DNA from: Bacteroidaceae bacterium
GTDB lineage: Bacteria > Bacteroidota > Bacteroidia > Bacteroidales > Barnesiellaceae_A
Assembly: GCA_017532725.1 (NCBI GenBank)
Contig: JAFXIZ010000016.1
Location: forward strand, 1 to 43,316
DNA length: 43,316 nucleotides
Direction: 5' to 3'
Both the position numbers and the translations under genes were made by a program. Positions 1 through 8,159 of this stretch are shown here, piece after piece (the stretch's first letter is position 1; each line of letters opens with the position of its first letter). The notes below the pieces were generated by a model. That model did no database searches. It was given only the letters and a program-made list of their open reading frames with translations, and was not told the origin of the DNA.

Positions 1-275
1 GGTCTCTATCTGTTGTGGGCGTAGAAATTTGCGAGGCTCCGACACTAGTACGAGAGGACCGTGTTGGACCGACCGCTGGTTTACCAGTTGTATCGCCAGG
101 TGCACTGCTGGGTAGCTAAGTCGGGATCGGATAAGTGCTGAAAGCATCTAAGCACGAAGCCGGCCTCAAGATAAGATTTCATAGGGCCGTCAAAGACGAT
201 GACGTAGATAGGTTACAGATGTAAAGTCAGTAATGGCAAAGTCGAGTAATACTAATCGCCCGAACACTTTCTTTG
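1..275 (+). rRNA. rrl: 23S ribosomal RNA, 3' end (partial)
   Basis: The sequence contains the sarcin-ricin loop core AGTACGAGAGGACC at about 48-61, which is the near-universal elongation-factor binding site of 23S rRNA. It is followed by conserved domain VI sequence such as GCTGAAAGCATCTAAGC at about 137-153. The gene enters from outside the left edge, so only the last ~270 bases are present. The exact 3' end is not determined; I place it near the CGCCCGAACAC segment at about 258-268. A 5S gene follows on the same strand about 110 bases downstream, so this is the distal end of an rRNA operon. Confidence 0.97.
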
Positions 276-383
276 AAAGACAGTTGTCTGAATCGACAAA
301 AAAGAGGGAAAGTCAAATGCGAGAAAAGAGAGAAAAAGATACATCATTCAAAGATCCACCATACTGAGACAACAGTAAACACA

Positions 384-495
384 TTAAGGTGGTTATAGCA
401 CCGGGGATCCACCTCTTCCCATCCCGAACAGAGAAGTTAAGCCCGGTCACGCCAATGGTACTGCGCAAGTGGGAGAGTAGGCAGCCGCCACTTAA
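384..495 (+). rRNA. rrf: 5S ribosomal RNA
   Basis: The ends form the closing helix: TTAAGGTGG at 384-392 pairs with CCACTTAA at 488-495. In between lie the hallmark 5S segments, including CCGAACAGAGAAGTTAAGCCC at about 424-443 and the GGTACTGC and GTGGGAGAGTAGG stretches. The length of about 112 nt is normal. It sits downstream of the 23S gene on the same strand and is followed immediately by a strong intrinsic terminator. Confidence 0.97.
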
Positions 496-499
496 GACA

Positions 500-537
500 A
501 GCCTCGACAACACAAGTTGTCGGGGCTTTGTTATTTT
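500..537 (+). terminator. Intrinsic terminator of the rRNA operon
   Basis: A 12-bp stem (500-511 with 516-527, one G-U wobble) closes on an ACAA tetraloop and is followed by the T-rich run TTGTTATTTT. It starts five bases after the end of 5S, so it ends the rRNA operon transcript. Confidence 0.9.
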
Positions 538-845
538 AGGAGAGTTGAGAGAGGAGAGAAGAGAGAGAAAATAGGAGTGATGAGATAGCAATAAGGCTAC
601 AACGCCTTAAAGGGCTTAAAGGGCTACAACGCTGAAAACGCCCCAAAAGGGCTAAAAGGGCTAAAAGGCCTAAAATGCCTAAAATGCCAACAAGGCAAAA
701 AGTCCTAAAAGGCACTAAAGCACTACAAAGCATACTCCCCAATGTGCTGCAACATCGTTAATGCCCTAAGGTCATCAAAGTAATAAATGTCCTCAAGAAG
801 CAGCAGGTATTGGTTTAGTGAGTGCTTTATTGTGATTGTGTTGGG
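538..845. other. Gene-free region between rRNA terminator and MBOAT gene
   Basis: This 308-base stretch has no credible gene. It starts with a purine-rich GAGA-type tract at about 540-575, a composition also seen before 5S at about 300-355. It then holds the 9-bp array (596-730) and about 110 bases of unremarkable sequence. I see no tRNA, promoter or terminator for the convergent MBOAT operon. Confidence 0.7.
596..730. repeat. Degenerate 9-bp tandem array, consensus GCCTAAAAG
   Basis: About 15 consecutive 9-base units can be laid out without any insertion or deletion from 596 to 730. Units include GCTTAAAGG (614), GCTACAACG (596 and 623), GGCTAAAAG (650 and 659), GCCTAAAAT (668 and 677) and CCTAAAAGG (704). 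Neighbouring units are often identical while distant ones have drifted, the usual sign of slippage followed by divergence. Nine bases is three codons, so the minus strand stays open and spells a Leu/Ala-rich peptide, but nothing there looks like a protein. The array lies between the rRNA terminator and the 3' end of the MBOAT gene. Its function is unknown. Confidence 0.85.
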
Positions 846-2363
846 TTAGAATTGTAAATATATAAATGGTACTACTTCGCCTGAACGTACTTGCATAACG
901 ACATAGATAAATAGTGCAAAGATGAATGCTTTTGCTACTAATGGCGTGTGTTCAAGTGTGTTTTGTAGTGAGGTTGCCATATTGTGGGGGGCGTAGTGCA
1001 ACATATATCCTACAAATATGGCTAATGTTACAAATGGATAGCCGTTGACAAATTGCATAAATACCTCGGGGTGGAATTGCGTGAATATCTGTGTTGCCAT
1101 TTCGCCTACGGTTGTGAGTGATTCGGCTCGAAAGAATACCCAGCCTATGGCTACGACGTGGAATGTCAGCAATACATTCCCGATGTGGAGTAATTGTGCT
1201 TTTAAACCACTGTGTTGCTGTGCAGGAACAAGTTTGCGATATGCTTTGTGCAGAACGAGCATTATGCCGTGCCAACTGCCCCAAAGTATAAACAGCCACG
1301 ATGCACCGTGCCATAATCCTCCAATTACCATTGTGATGAACAGGTTGAAGTAGTTGCGCCAAATGGGAACTCGGTTTCCTCCTAATGATATGTATAAATA
1401 GTCGCGCAACCACGATGACAGGGTGATGTGCCAACGACGCCAAAATTCGGTGATAGAGCCTGATTGGTATGGTGAGTCGAAGTTGATAGGGAAACGATAT
1501 CCCAATAGCAGTGCAATACCTATGGCCATATCGGAGTAGCCCGAGAAGTCGCAGTATATCTGTAGTGTGTATCCGTAGATGCCTAAAAGATTTTCCAAGC
1601 CGGTGTATAGTGCCGGAGCGTCAAAAATACGGTCAACAAAGTTGCTGCTGATGTAGTCGGATATAACAACCTTTTTGAACACGCCTGTCATTATGAGGAA
1701 CAGTCCTTCGGCAAACATCTCGCGTGTTACAATGGGTCGATTGTGTATTTGGGGTAGTAATTGGGATGCCCTTACAACAGGGCCGGCTACCAATGGTGGG
1801 AAGAATGTGAGGAAAAATATGTAATTGAGGGGATTGCGCTCTGCCTCGATTTTTCCACGATATATGTCAACAATGTAACTGACCGAACGGAAGGTAAAGA
1901 ATGAGATACCAATAGGTAAGGCTATATCCCACAACTCGATGGGTTGGTGTAAAAATTTGTTGATGGTATCCACCACGAAGGCTGTGTACTTGAAATAGCA
2001 CAGCATTCCCATATTGATAAGTACGCTTGCCGTTACACATAGTTTGCGCCCTATGGTGTTGCGTGTCTTATTCAGTAGCAGTCCGATAGAGTAGTCGGAC
2101 AATGCCACCAACAGCAGGCATAACACATATATACCACTCGACTTGTAGTAGAAGTAGAGCGAAAAGAGTATGACAAATATCATACGCGCGCGTGACATAT
2201 TATATATGGCGCGATATATAATAAGGAAGCCGAGAAACAGAAACATAAATAATCCACTGTTGAACATCAGTGGGTGTCCCGGAGAGTATGTCAGCAGTTC
2301 GCCTATTTTAGATAGATTGATGTTGTCGAATATGTTGTTCATAAGCGTTGTATATACTTTCAA
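846..2363 (-). CDS. MBOAT family membrane O-acyltransferase (AlgI/DltB/PatA type)
   Basis: A polytopic membrane protein of 505 residues. It belongs to the MBOAT family, whose members pass acyl (usually acetyl) groups across the inner membrane for transfer onto cell-wall or exopolysaccharide hydroxyls. The AlgI-type signatures are present: DFSGYSDMAIG at 272-282, WRRWH at 308-312, and WHGASW at 351-356 containing the family's catalytic His352. It is the last gene of a three-gene operon behind two SGNH-fold proteins, the same pairing as AlgI with AlgJ/AlgX or PatA with PatB. The first codon overlaps the upstream gene by 56 bases; starting at Met8 (MNNIF, 2342) would leave 35. The acceptor polymer cannot be read from the sequence; peptidoglycan or an exported polysaccharide are both possible. 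Confidence 0.93.
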   Translation of the reverse strand: MKVYTTLMNNIFDNINLSKIGELLTYSPGHPLMFNSGLFMFLFLGFLIIYRAIYNMSRARMIFVILFSLYFYYKSSGIYVLCLLLVALSDYSIGLLLNKTRNTIGRKLCVTASVLINMGMLCYFKYTAFVVDTINKFLHQPIELWDIALPIGISFFTFRSVSYIVDIYRGKIEAERNPLNYIFFLTFFPPLVAGPVVRASQLLPQIHNRPIVTREMFAEGLFLIMTGVFKKVVISDYISSNFVDRIFDAPALYTGLENLLGIYGYTLQIYCDFSGYSDMAIGIALLLGYRFPINFDSPYQSGSITEFWRRWHITLSSWLRDYLYISLGGNRVPIWRNYFNLFITMVIGGLWHGASWLFILWGSWHGIMLVLHKAYRKLVPAQQHSGLKAQLLHIGNVLLTFHVVAIGWVFFRAESLTTVGEMATQIFTQFHPEVFMQFVNGYPFVTLAIFVGYMLHYAPHNMATSLQNTLEHTPLVAKAFIFALFIYVVMQVRSGEVVPFIYLQF

Positions 2364-3570
2364 ATAGTAGATTACCTTGTATGCTATATCCTGTTTGTGT
2401 GTAGTGTATGTGGTCTTTGGCCATTCCTTGTTCCTTTACCCAAGTATCGGAGGTGTTCTCACCACCACTTATGGTAAACCAATCCCAAACGGCAATATTA
2501 TTCTCCTTGCCGTATTGTTTAATGGTTTCTACCACAGTTGTGATATGAGGATTGTGTGCATAATATACCACACGTTTCTTGTTGCGACGTTTGCGTTTGC
2601 GCAGTTTGTTGTCGGCGGGAGTTGTCAGTAGTATAAGTGTATTGGGGCTATCTTTTTTGATAGATGAGATTAGTTGGTCAATCTGATTATATAGATGCTC
2701 TGGTTTTATTGTCGATGAAACCGACTCGTTAGTACCCATCGAAATGATAACCAAGTGAGGCTGCAAGACGGCAAGTTTTGTGCCATATTGGTACACTTTG
2801 TTGTAACATTCGTATGTTGCGCTATTGTTACCGATGGAGTGTATAAGGACACCGTTTTTACCATTTTCCAGCAAGGCTCCGTATATGGCTGCATCGTGAG
2901 CCTCATAACTGTTTGCGCCCTGCAACTGTATGGTGTTTGTTGCTACCGAAGGCGACCATTGGTAGTGAGTTTCACCCTGTTTGTAGTCAACTTGCATACT
3001 ATCCAAGTCGGGTGTAGGCAGTAGTTGTGGAAACTTGTCGCTCGTGCTGTGTAGCAGGCGCAAGGAGCAAAATCGCTCATCCTCACCATTGCAACTTGTT
3101 GTGCTGATGGTCAGGTCGATATATTTTGATATAGGCTGTATCGATATGCCTCCTACACCAACTTCGTGGCTGAATTGCTTACCCAAACAACGGTTGTGAC
3201 TCCACTTGTCGGGCGAGGTGATGCTATAGTCCCTCGGCTCGTTGGTTTTGGTTAGTTTCAGTGGGGTTATAAGTCCACGACCTGCATTGCCCCATTTTTG
3301 TTGTGCCGGTACACGCAGTGCCTCTGTAAAGTGTCCGGCTTGTATATGTGAGTCGCCGAGATGCACTATCGAAACGACCTCTCTCTCTGTCGAAACGCTA
3401 TCGCATAGCATCTGTAACCTGTCGAACAGTGGCGACCAATCGGCATCATTAAATATAATAGTATCGGCACTGACATTTATACACGATATAGTTGTTTGCT
3501 CCTCGGCATAGGCGCAGGTCGATGCGAGAGAGAGAATAATTATTGCGATATAGTGTATAAATCTATTCAT
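2308..3570 (-). CDS. Secreted SGNH/GDSL-fold hydrolase or acetyltransferase
   Basis: A 420-residue protein with an N-terminal signal peptide (hydrophobic residues 5-21, ending near CAYA). It shows the SGNH catalytic layout: GDSHIQAG at 72-79 (Ser74 nucleophile), MGTNE at 278-282 (block III Asn) and DHIH at 386-389 (Asp/His). Such proteins act in the periplasm, either removing esters or acting as the final O-acetyltransferase beside an MBOAT partner. It overlaps the upstream SGNH gene by 8 bases and the MBOAT gene by up to 56, so the three are probably translationally coupled. The basic stretch at about 322-333 (KLRKRKRRNKKR) is unusual for an exported domain. Whether it hydrolyses or transfers is not decided by the sequence. 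Confidence 0.88.
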   Translation of the reverse strand: MNRFIHYIAIIILSLASTCAYAEEQTTISCINVSADTIIFNDADWSPLFDRLQMLCDSVSTEREVVSIVHLGDSHIQAGHFTEALRVPAQQKWGNAGRGLITPLKLTKTNEPRDYSITSPDKWSHNRCLGKQFSHEVGVGGISIQPISKYIDLTISTTSCNGEDERFCSLRLLHSTSDKFPQLLPTPDLDSMQVDYKQGETHYQWSPSVATNTIQLQGANSYEAHDAAIYGALLENGKNGVLIHSIGNNSATYECYNKVYQYGTKLAVLQPHLVIISMGTNESVSSTIKPEHLYNQIDQLISSIKKDSPNTLILLTTPADNKLRKRKRRNKKRVVYYAHNPHITTVVETIKQYGKENNIAVWDWFTISGGENTSDTWVKEQGMAKDHIHYTQTGYSIQGNLLFESIYNAYEQHIRQHQSI

Positions 3571-5014
3571 ACGAAGTCGTATCGGTAGGGTGCGACAAAT
3601 GGTTGTTACGGTTATGCAGTGCGTAATTGAGTGCTTTTACAAACTCATCGGCAAGAGGGCGTCCTCCGGCGTGGTTGATGTGTGTATAGTCTTTGTTACC
3701 CCACTTGTTTTCAACAAAAGCCGGCATACCACCCAGCGATTTCATCGCCTCACAAGTATCCCAAAAGAGGCAACCGGTCTTTATGGCAGCATCGCGTTGA
3801 GCCTTGCGCATACCATATACAGCCGGCAACGTCTTCATTTCGCCGTTCTCGTTTTGGCATCGGTCGCCAATACCCATTATAAGAATAGGAGTATCGGGGA
3901 AGGCTTGCCTCAATTGATTTATGGCTGCGATGAGTTGTACTGTGTAAGCCTCATAGTTGGTAATGGTGGTAGTCATACGATTGAGCCCGTATTGTAACAC
4001 AATCATATCGTGAGGTATCATATTGTTCAACTCGCGCATACGCTTGATAGGAATCTGTGTAAAGGTAGTTCCACTGTAACCACGCATCGAAATATTATCG
4101 ATGGCAAAGCCTTGATGAGCGTCAAGCCAAGTACCCCAAATCGATAGTTGGTTGCTATTGCAACGCACCTCAAGTGACGATGTTACTTCGTTGAGAGTGA
4201 TACATTGAGCCACATCCGAAGCCACAATGTCATAGGTGTGCAGGGTAGAGTCGGTCTTGAGCGTAAGAGTGGCAGTATCGCGCGCTATAAAAACAACCTT
4301 CGAAGTTTCCCAACGGTCGATGTGACGCAACTTGTTTACACCCTTATATCGGGTATTAGCCCCTTTGTCCGATGCAATAAATAACTGTAGGGGTAGCGAG
4401 GTATCGTCATATTGGCAATCTTTTATAACGTTGTGAGTAGTCCATCCCTTATCGCTTTGCGTGATAGAGCGACGAAATCCCGGGAAATCGCTGTGCATAG
4501 GCATATATCCCACACCACATCCCCCGTACATATCTTGTAGGGCTTGGCGTACATTCTGTGTGAAGATGTCGGCTTCGATAAACGAATCACCCAAGAAAGC
4601 CACTCGTACAGGGCGGCCAATGTTGTTGCGATTATCTATGGCATCAATAAGTTTGTCAATACCATTCTGCTCGGCCGAGTAGTCCTCTACGAGTGTTATA
4701 TCGCCCTCTTTACGTCTTACTTGGGCTATCTGTTGTGCTGTCAGGAGATTATTCTCCAACAGAGTCGTATCGCTTATAAGGGTTGTGCTGTCGATGGCAG
4801 TGATTGTGATACTCGCCGTATCGGTCAATACATCGGTTGCTACTGATATCGAGTCGTCATATTGATCTGTATTGTGCGAGCGAAGGTCGCTCAATATATC
4901 TATTTGTTTGATGGTAAAATTTATGTTTATGGGTTGTATTGTTGACATAAACAATAATATACCGATGGTAAGTACCACGAGCCAAACGACTTGCGAAAGG
5001 TAATTCTTGTTCAT
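3563..5014 (-). CDS. Membrane-anchored SGNH/GDSL-fold protein
   Basis: A 483-residue protein with one N-terminal membrane segment (about 8-25) that should hold the rest in the periplasm. A low-complexity Ser/Thr/Asp-rich linker (about 45-95) precedes the SGNH domain: GDSFIEAD at 142-149 (Ser144), YGLNRM at 342-347 and DYTH at 442-445. All catalytic blocks are intact. It is first in the operon, behind a TAnnTTTG box at 5060-5067. Two different SGNH proteins with one MBOAT suggest a relay in which one anchored and one soluble enzyme handle the acyl group, but that is inference. It could instead be an esterase balancing the transferase. Confidence 0.87.
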   Translation of the reverse strand: MNKNYLSQVVWLVVLTIGILLFMSTIQPININFTIKQIDILSDLRSHNTDQYDDSISVATDVLTDTASITITAIDSTTLISDTTLLENNLLTAQQIAQVRRKEGDITLVEDYSAEQNGIDKLIDAIDNRNNIGRPVRVAFLGDSFIEADIFTQNVRQALQDMYGGCGVGYMPMHSDFPGFRRSITQSDKGWTTHNVIKDCQYDDTSLPLQLFIASDKGANTRYKGVNKLRHIDRWETSKVVFIARDTATLTLKTDSTLHTYDIVASDVAQCITLNEVTSSLEVRCNSNQLSIWGTWLDAHQGFAIDNISMRGYSGTTFTQIPIKRMRELNNMIPHDMIVLQYGLNRMTTTITNYEAYTVQLIAAINQLRQAFPDTPILIMGIGDRCQNENGEMKTLPAVYGMRKAQRDAAIKTGCLFWDTCEAMKSLGGMPAFVENKWGNKDYTHINHAGGRPLADEFVKALNYALHNRNNHLSHPTDTTSYE

Positions 5015-5059
5015 CTTGTACCGATAGTCAATACTATATTTGTGATATTAAATGAGTGA

Positions 5060-5067
5060 CAAAAGTA
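5060..5067 (-). promoter_or_regulatory. -7 box of the SGNH/SGNH/MBOAT operon
   Basis: TACTTTTG on the minus strand matches the Bacteroidetes -7 consensus TAnnTTTG exactly. It lies 46 bases before the first gene's start codon. I see no clear -33 TTG at the usual distance. Confidence 0.6.
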
Positions 5068-5169
5068 ATAAAAATGAGTGAAAAAGAGAGATTTATTCCT
5101 ACACTTTTACAAGCGTATCAAATTTATTTATAAATTAGCCCCCGATTATTATAATTAACTCAACAACAG

Positions 5170-6609
5170 ATGTTTTTGCAGATACAAATATCGGCTTGGC
5201 TACTTAGCACATTATATGTTATATATGTGCTTCTTGTTGTGAGTAGTATTTTCGTTGTAGTGTCGGAAAATCGCAATGCTGCCAAGAGTAATGCGTGGAT
5301 AATGGCTCTTATATTCCTTCCTGTATTGGGTCTTATTCTATACCTGTTGTTTGGGCAGAGTCTGCGCGATGAGCGTATGTTGTCGCAAGGCAATCGTAAG
5401 AAATTGCTGACACACGCCAATGATGAACCTGTCGAACTCGATATGGAGTCGTTGAGCGAAAACAACCGTCAACTGATAAATTTGTGTAATAAACTTCATA
5501 CAGCGCACTTCTATCCCGGCAATGAGGTGAAGATGTACACCAAAGGTCGAGAAAAGTTTGATGACCTTATAGCCGATTTGCGTCGGGCAAGTAAGTTCAT
5601 TCACATACAGTACTTTATCTTCCTTGATGATACATTGGGGCGACAAATACGCGATGAACTCGTAGCCGCAGTAGAACGAGGCGTTGCCGTACGATTGCTA
5701 TATGACGATATGGGGTGTTTCACTGTCAATCGCCGTTTCTTCAAAGATATGCAACAACGAGGCATAGAGGTAAGCAAGTTTATGCCCATCTTCAAGTTCC
5801 GACCCTCTTGGCGACTCAACTATCGCAACCACCGTAAGATAGTAGTTATCGATGGCAATGTGGGATATATAGGAGGAATGAACATAGCCAATCGTTATGT
5901 CGATGGCGATAAAGACTTAAGTTGGCGCGACACCCATATACGCCTTGAAGGGCCTGCAGTGCGAGGGTTGCAAACATCCTTTGCCATAGATTGGAGTTAC
6001 GAAGGTAATGAATTGCTGTCGGATAAAATCTATTATCCCGAAATGCGTCCTGTAGGCGATAAAGGTGTACAAATTGTACTGTCAGGGCCTATGGGCGAGT
6101 GGGATAGTGTGGCAATGATGTGCGAGAAAGTAGTATCTATGGCCAATGACTATGTATATATACAGACACCTTATTTTCTTCCCACCGATTCATTGTTGCG
6201 AGCATTGCAAGTGGCATCCTTGTCGGGTGTTGATGTGCGCGTAATGATACCCAACCACACCGATTGGGTGGTTATGCGTTGGGGGTCGTTCTCTTATATC
6301 TCGCAGATGTTGAGTGCCGGCGTGAAGATATACCTTTATCAGCCCGGTATGTTACACGCCAAGACCATCGTTGCCGATGATGAAATGATATCGGTAGGCT
6401 CGGCCAATTTCGATTTCCGCAGTTTTGAACATAATTTCGAAACCAATGCTATAATCTATGGAGCCGATATGGCGTTGAGAGTGAAAGAAGACTTCTTCAA
6501 TGATGCACAACATTGCACATTGATAGACAATATCGACGAGTGGCGACGTCGCCCCTTCTTGCAGAAGGTGTGCGAGTCGGTAGTGCGCCTTGTCAGTCCT
6601 GTTTTATAA
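5170..6609 (+). CDS. cls: Cardiolipin synthase (phospholipase D family)
   Basis: A 479-residue membrane enzyme that joins two phosphatidylglycerol molecules, or a related donor pair, into cardiolipin. Two N-terminal membrane segments (about 10-32 and 42-62) are followed by two phospholipase D domains, each with an intact HxKxxxxD motif: HRKIVVID at 221-228 and HAKTIVAD at 396-403. Length and layout fit bacterial ClsA-type enzymes. It is a single gene: the SGNH operon diverges from it, and the glucosaminidase gene converges on it with only 6 bases between stop codons and no visible terminator. I found no exact TAnnTTTG box upstream, so its promoter is not assigned. Confidence 0.95.
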   Translation: MFLQIQISAWLLSTLYVIYVLLVVSSIFVVVSENRNAAKSNAWIMALIFLPVLGLILYLLFGQSLRDERMLSQGNRKKLLTHANDEPVELDMESLSENNRQLINLCNKLHTAHFYPGNEVKMYTKGREKFDDLIADLRRASKFIHIQYFIFLDDTLGRQIRDELVAAVERGVAVRLLYDDMGCFTVNRRFFKDMQQRGIEVSKFMPIFKFRPSWRLNYRNHRKIVVIDGNVGYIGGMNIANRYVDGDKDLSWRDTHIRLEGPAVRGLQTSFAIDWSYEGNELLSDKIYYPEMRPVGDKGVQIVLSGPMGEWDSVAMMCEKVVSMANDYVYIQTPYFLPTDSLLRALQVASLSGVDVRVMIPNHTDWVVMRWGSFSYISQMLSAGVKIYLYQPGMLHAKTIVADDEMISVGSANFDFRSFEHNFETNAIIYGADMALRVKEDFFNDAQHCTLIDNIDEWRRRPFLQKVCESVVRLVSPVL

Positions 6610-6615
6610 CTCTCT

Positions 6616-7563
6616 CTATCGCAACTTCAGTACCATACCCGGCTTGACGTCGGCTGTAAATTTCATCTTGTTGCGTCGTGCAAGGCGACGGTATTCTATA
6701 CCATATTTTTGCGAAATAGAGTAGATTGTTTCGCCTATGGTAACGGTATGCTCATCGCAACCCTCAACAGCCTTGCGACGTTTCTTTTCGAGATACACAA
6801 TCTCTCCGGCCTGTAGCGTGGCGTTCAACTTGTTCTCGTTATATTTGGCCAAGTTCTTGGCATTAAATCCCATATCGTTGGCAATAGATTGGTAAGTATC
6901 GCCTTGTCGAGCCTCGGTGTAGAGCATATCCCACGCGCGATATACCGGTCGGCCGGCCGTATAGGAAACAGTGGTGCGTGCTTCGGCCGAGGTATTTATC
7001 GTACTGTCGGCGAGTGCGCTTGTTGTACTATCGGTTACAGCCACAGCAGCCGTAGTAGGGGCTATACAGGCATACTTATCGAGTTTATATCGTTCAATCA
7101 GCGATATCAATTTATGAGCATATTGAGGATCTTCGGCATACCCCAATCGCTTGAGCCCTTCGGCCCATCCTTTGTAATCGGTGATGTCGAGGGCATACAA
7201 CTCCTTATATCGTGGTCGCAACAGAAACATCGAGTGGTCGTGATACGATTGGGCAACATCGTTATACTTGCGATAACAATCGCCCTTATATTGTGTACCC
7301 TCGCCACCCCAATCGTGGCACTTAATGCCGAAGTGGTTGTTGGCATCTACTGCGAGTTGACTATCGCCTGCCGCCGATTCCAACAAGCCCTGCGCCAACG
7401 TAATGCTGGCAGGTATGTTGTGAAGTTGTTGTTGCTCTTGAGCCATAGTGTGATACTGCTCGATGTAGTTGAGATAGCGACTATCGGTATCGTCGGCAAG
7501 GGTTGAAGTGGCATTGCACAATGCCAAAAAAGTTGAAAGGATATATACAACCAAGTGTTTCAT
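6616..7563 (-). CDS. Secreted glucosaminidase (GH73-like) with two LysM domains
   Basis: A 315-residue exported peptidoglycan hydrolase. A signal peptide (1-23, ending near TLA) precedes a glucosaminidase-type lysozyme domain (about 28-165) with the catalytic-glutamate motif GLLESAAG at 59-66 (Glu62) and the NNHFGIKC segment at 75-82. A Ser/Thr/Ala-rich linker leads to two LysM domains (about 213-260 and 270-315) that bind the glycan backbone. The family cleaves between N-acetylglucosamine and N-acetylmuramic acid during wall turnover or daughter-cell separation. It is transcribed alone, divergently from the cytidine deaminase gene. The minus strand has TATTTTTTG at about 7616-7624, one base off the usual -7 spacing, which is too weak to call. 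Confidence 0.92.
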   Translation of the reverse strand: MKHLVVYILSTFLALCNATSTLADDTDSRYLNYIEQYHTMAQEQQQLHNIPASITLAQGLLESAAGDSQLAVDANNHFGIKCHDWGGEGTQYKGDCYRKYNDVAQSYHDHSMFLLRPRYKELYALDITDYKGWAEGLKRLGYAEDPQYAHKLISLIERYKLDKYACIAPTTAAVAVTDSTTSALADSTINTSAEARTTVSYTAGRPVYRAWDMLYTEARQGDTYQSIANDMGFNAKNLAKYNENKLNATLQAGEIVYLEKKRRKAVEGCDEHTVTIGETIYSISQKYGIEYRRLARRNKMKFTADVKPGMVLKLR

Positions 7564-7627
7564 TCTAAAAAATATTTATTCGACACAAAAAATCATATCA
7601 GTACGCTGTGTTTCATCAAAAAATACC

Positions 7628-7635
7628 TACATTTG
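7628..7635 (+). promoter_or_regulatory. -7 box for cytidine deaminase and dnaX
   Basis: TACATTTG matches TAnnTTTG exactly and lies 24 bases before the ATG at 7660. The -33 element is weak. Because transcription would begin near 7641, an upstream in-frame ATG at 7555 cannot be the real start. Confidence 0.65.
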
Positions 7636-7659
7636 TACAAATGGAGTAATAAAGACCGT

Positions 7660-8139
7660 ATGAAAAATATAGATATCGTTGCAAATATACTCGTTTGTGA
7701 TTATAATGAGTTGACCGAAACGCAAAAAAAATTGGTTGATTGCGCCAAAGATGCTTGTAAGCGTGCTTATGCGCCTTACTCGCAGTTCAATGTCGGAGCA
7801 GCAGCCCTGCTCGACAATGGCGAAGTGGTGAGTGGTAGCAACCAAGAGAATGCAGCCTACCCATCGGGTACTTGTGCCGAGCGTACCACACTGTTCTATG
7901 CCGGAGCCAAATATCCCGATAACGCAGTGACCAAATTGGCCATTGCCGCCTATAAAGGTGGCGAATATACCACAGCACCCACAGCCCCTTGTGGAGCGTG
8001 TCGCCAAGTAATTCTCGAAACCGAACATCGATATAATACCCCTATAGAGATATTGCTCTATGGAAAGGATAAAATTTATATCATCAATTCTATCGAGTCG
8101 TTGCTACCCCTATGCTTTGGCAAGACCGACCTTGAATAA
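7660..8139 (+). CDS. cdd: Cytidine deaminase
   Basis: A 159-residue cytosolic enzyme that deaminates cytidine and deoxycytidine to uridine and deoxyuridine in pyrimidine salvage. The zinc site is complete: CAE at 72-74 (Cys72 ligand, Glu74 proton shuttle) and PCGAC at 110-114 (Cys111 and Cys114 ligands). This is the short homotetrameric, three-cysteine type. I chose the ATG at 7660 because it lies just after the -7 box at 7628-7635 and gives the family's usual length. The same frame is open back to 7555, but those 35 residues are Lys/Phe-rich and cover the promoter. dnaX follows 20 bases downstream and is probably co-transcribed. Confidence 0.95.
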   Translation: MKNIDIVANILVCDYNELTETQKKLVDCAKDACKRAYAPYSQFNVGAAALLDNGEVVSGSNQENAAYPSGTCAERTTLFYAGAKYPDNAVTKLAIAAYKGGEYTTAPTAPCGACRQVILETEHRYNTPIEILLYGKDKIYIINSIESLLPLCFGKTDLE

Positions 8140-8159
8140 ACAATTGACAGCACACACAG

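Noticed and set aside
389..574. Open frame of 61 codons on the plus strand at the 5S gene
   Set aside because: It reads through 5S rRNA and its terminator; the peptide has no protein-like features.
536..742. Minus-strand frame of 68 codons rich in Leu and Ala across the 9-bp array
   Set aside because: It stays open only because the repeat unit is three codons long; the composition is that of the repeat, it starts at TTG and has no promoter.
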